Source: a virus
Length of the DNA stretch: 42,686 nt
Reading direction: 5' to 3' (one strand)
Virus record (IMG/VR): IMGVR_UViG_3300009702_000043
Location: 1 to 42,686 of that record
Shown here: in pieces, positions 41,801-42,686 of the stretch
How the letters are laid out: every line of letters starts with the position of its first letter
Numbering within the stretch: position 1 is the first letter of the stretch
The notes under the pieces: model-generated
What the model was told of the DNA's origin: nothing
What the model saw: the letters and a program-made list of their open reading frames with translations, nothing else
The model's database searches: none
Position numbers and translations under genes: made by a program

Positions 41801-42686
41801 GAGGGGATCTTCGCCAGGGCATCCTTTCCAAATATTTCGATAACGCTCTCTTTGTCCAGTTTTCCTTTTTCCAAGGTGTCCAGGATTTGATAGATCTCAT
41901 CATTCCCCCGGGCGTAGTTTGTGGCCTCTTTCCGCCATTGTTTCAGCTTTCCACGGTAATCCTTATTCCGGGCGCGGAAGAGCTTGTCCTCGGCTTTCTT
42001 GATCGCGCTGTTATAGAGGCTTAGAAGAATATTCCGATCGCCAGGGAGAACCCCTATCGCATCCAGTTCTTCCTTCGTTTTCGGGAGTATTTCTTCCATT
42101 TTGGCAAATTCATTGGTCTCCGCTTCAATCCCAAAAAACTTATCAAAGACCTGCTCCACTTCAGGATTTAGCTCAACCTTATACTGCTGCTTGAATAATT
42201 TCACACTAGAGTAGATCTGTTTCAGCCATTGGTGAAATCTTTGGGCCAAGCCTGAAATATCCTTGGGGACCTGTTTCCCCTCCAGGAAATAGAGCTCCAG
42301 GCCCCGAGCGAACTTCTCATGGTGGCCTGTACGAATTAAATCCCCTTCTTCCAACCCGAGCCATTTCCGAAGAGAATTGTAATCCTGGGTCATTTCGGGA
42401 GTTGCAAGTTCGGATTTTACAAGCTGTTCGAGTTCGTTCAGAAACACATGGCCAAGTTCGTGCAGAAGGGTGGAAGGATTCGCGTCCTTGAACAATTTTA
42501 CATAATACCCGGTATCATGGATTGTGACTGAACCAAGCTTTTTTTGTCCTTCCTGCCAGTATGTCTTGTCCACAACCTCCAGTTCGCGGGGATCATAGAT
42601 CACATAATTGAATTTATCATACCGGGGTTTCCGGCTCATGGTTCCAACAGGGTATTTCACTCCATCAATCCCGGCTTCTTTGTTCA
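38845..42686 (-). CDS. Giant polyvalent internal virion protein, C-terminal part
   Basis: This is the continuation of the gene at the left end; the frame is open to 42686, and an internal GTG at 42660 only looks like a start. It supplies the last ~1252 of about 2733 residues. After the ART-like end (VIYDPRELEVV) there is a zinc-metallopeptidase motif LHELGHVFLNE (about residue 1527 of the joined protein) with a downstream HHEKFARGLE carrying a likely third ligand. Long helical regions follow. The C-terminal ~270 residues (YADRIVRETQPSAQTID, WKLFLSMFSTYTLGKYQQRA, then hydrophobic segments) resemble the LPD38-type end of phage polyvalent proteins. It stops at 38845, overlapping the fibre start. 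Confidence 0.86.
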   Translation of the reverse strand, partial: NKEAGIDGVKYPVGTMSRKPRYDKFNYVIYDPRELEVVDKTYWQEGQKKLGSVTIHDTGYYVKLFKDANPSTLLHELGHVFLNELEQLVKSELATPEMTQDYNSLRKWLGLEEGDLIRTGHHEKFARGLELYFLEGKQVPKDISGLAQRFHQWLKQIYSSVKLFKQQYKVELNPEVEQVFDKFFGIEAETNEFAKMEEILPKTKEELDAIGVLPGDRNILLSLYNSAIKKAEDKLFRARNKDYRGKLKQWRKEATNYARGNDEIYQILDTLEKGKLDKESVIEIFGKDALAKIPSKYIAKHSMFTVQDMALAFDKTPIELVEILKSGSTKKERVDYYLEQKKAENDAKFKVMDFILDSPEYHAYMESIDRYLRGGVKEAVINRRIFKDVAKSALEGEPVRRAIRHDLFMRTFKKLQRSQREALLKRNLGKAAEANHQLRLAYTQAGEAVKNRRFLEKTIRLAKQISKVRKTEPLDLSWKYHIVEIAKNFGLVDVNKVPSLSVDEVKSLDELLAAEGAVDRDPYFFDTSLLQKPINYRDLTMGQLRDVYGLLRYLNKHGKKEKTLSTGEDVTAVGTAMADESATLKEKTPISKRRKFLRRVQDTAQKLYSYLDSFNFVMKAMGGYKSLGPKGELSLTEKYTTQRLEEAIDQKAELLKEFYPKSIPFFNVLLKGQKRLAKKYGSKMIFKEAPVPEVFRNNGQDFWTPEQIFALALNRGNESNMSRIFTGFPDMTPEHFDFLMELPNKKEWDAIQKIWDTNDELFKLVNKVNRRKNGYEIASIPPKPFRTAFGVYRGGYTPVAYDRELARRSAKTSRITELYAKDDVWERTESIFQTPAAKSRFNNPRVAKTVYPLSLSLQPQLRHIVDAIHYATHAEALRDVDMLIREPAFRDAVIKHLGPEVYENLRPALHYVARPELVTVDRPGDQMMLKLKNLVTAYILAFNPSVALKQVFSLPNAAVELGKTRLTAGVIKTYLNPLALKGRYNFMLQKSPYMRDRMTRSFDREFGDLFSKLDPDAKKWFVGDNKVYNWNDVVKIGFAPIRAMDIAAVLPIWTTAYEKAIHEGRPEKDSINYADRIVRETQPSAQTIDLVRLQREGGWKLFLSMFSTYTLGKYQQRARTYWRAWRSGKIGATKYADHLMFDQLLPALGMVSLFHILQGGTISSIEDTKKIIEKTASQLLGVVIPVVGSWFGNYGASIPALSTANELISSGKRVVKDVKNVGKYKGIEKITKDAFWAMLEYASFISRVPISQIVRKYQRGKKGYKQTGKASAFIAGGKR
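42557..42686. repeat. Right-hand copy of the contig overlap
   Basis: These 130 bases are identical to positions 1-113 plus 182-198 without the 68-bp duplication. This copy keeps the giant gene open and is therefore taken as the correct version of the junction. Confidence 0.93.

Noticed and set aside
42557-42686. Terminal repeats as genuine direct terminal repeats of a T7-like linear genome
   Set aside because: The overlap lies inside one continuous gene and is only 130 bp, typical of assembler k-mer overlap in a circular or permuted genome, so it does not show real physical ends.

Overview
The window is an essentially complete genome of a short-tailed, podovirus-type dsDNA phage, deposited as a linear contig that closes on itself. 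The last 130 bases (42557-42686) repeat the first bases, so the underlying circle is about 42.5 kb. The contig start also carries a 67-bp tandem duplication with a period of 68 bp. This breaks one giant gene that runs leftward off position 1 and re-enters at 42686. The structural genes (T7-like portal, Bbp16-, Bbp19- and Bbp17-like capsid genes, tail tubular proteins A and B, gp13/14/15-like internal proteins) resemble phages related to Bordetella phage BPP-1 and T7. There is no phage RNA polymerase, reverse transcriptase, integrase or tRNA gene that I could see. The host is probably a Gram-negative bacterium, inferred from the phage family resemblance, a secreted trypsin-like protease and a holin/M15 lysis set. 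The host is not identified.

Layout. Leftward (minus) genes occupy 22827 down to position 1 and, across the contig join, 42686 down to 37133. In transcription order they are: a RuvC-like resolvase and a HAD phosphatase; a strong sigma70-like promoter at about 21490; small proteins, several of them tiny single-helix membrane peptides; a periplasmic trypsin-like protease; a PGDYG-type protein; an M15 peptidase (endolysin); a DUF3310 protein; a 3-TM holin; terminase small and large subunits; portal; scaffold; major capsid; decoration protein; tail tubes A and B; gp13/14/15-like internal virion proteins; a polyvalent virion protein of about 2733 aa; and a tail fibre/spike. Rightward (plus) genes occupy 23939-37131. 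They start with small early proteins, one very acidic. Next come a prim-pol/helicase, an SbcD-like phosphoesterase with an HNH-repeat-like DNA-binding N-terminus, a DUF1937 protein, an SNF2-type helicase (frameshifted), a DUF2800 RecB-like nuclease (frameshifted), a DUF2815 SSB ending in DDDIPF, a MazG-like protein, a family A DNA polymerase, and a sigma-factor-like protein whose gene meets the fibre gene head-on.

The two arms diverge from a 1.1-kb non-coding control region (22828-23938). It holds an 11-bp-arm hairpin, an iteron-like array with a 24-bp period, a 24-bp inverted repeat separated by 185 bp, a sigma70-like early promoter, and five 16-18 bp GTAC-N8-GTAC palindromes, one of which covers the -10 box. 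This is the best candidate for the replication origin and the early transcription switch. The phage sigma-like protein is a plausible activator of later transcription, because no phage RNA polymerase is present.

Four genes are interrupted in this copy: the giant gene (68-bp duplication), the SNF2 helicase (a T missing from a T run), the DUF2800 nuclease (a C missing from a C run), and the terminase small subunit (an in-frame TAA). The first three look like assembly or sequencing errors. The terminase stop could be real.
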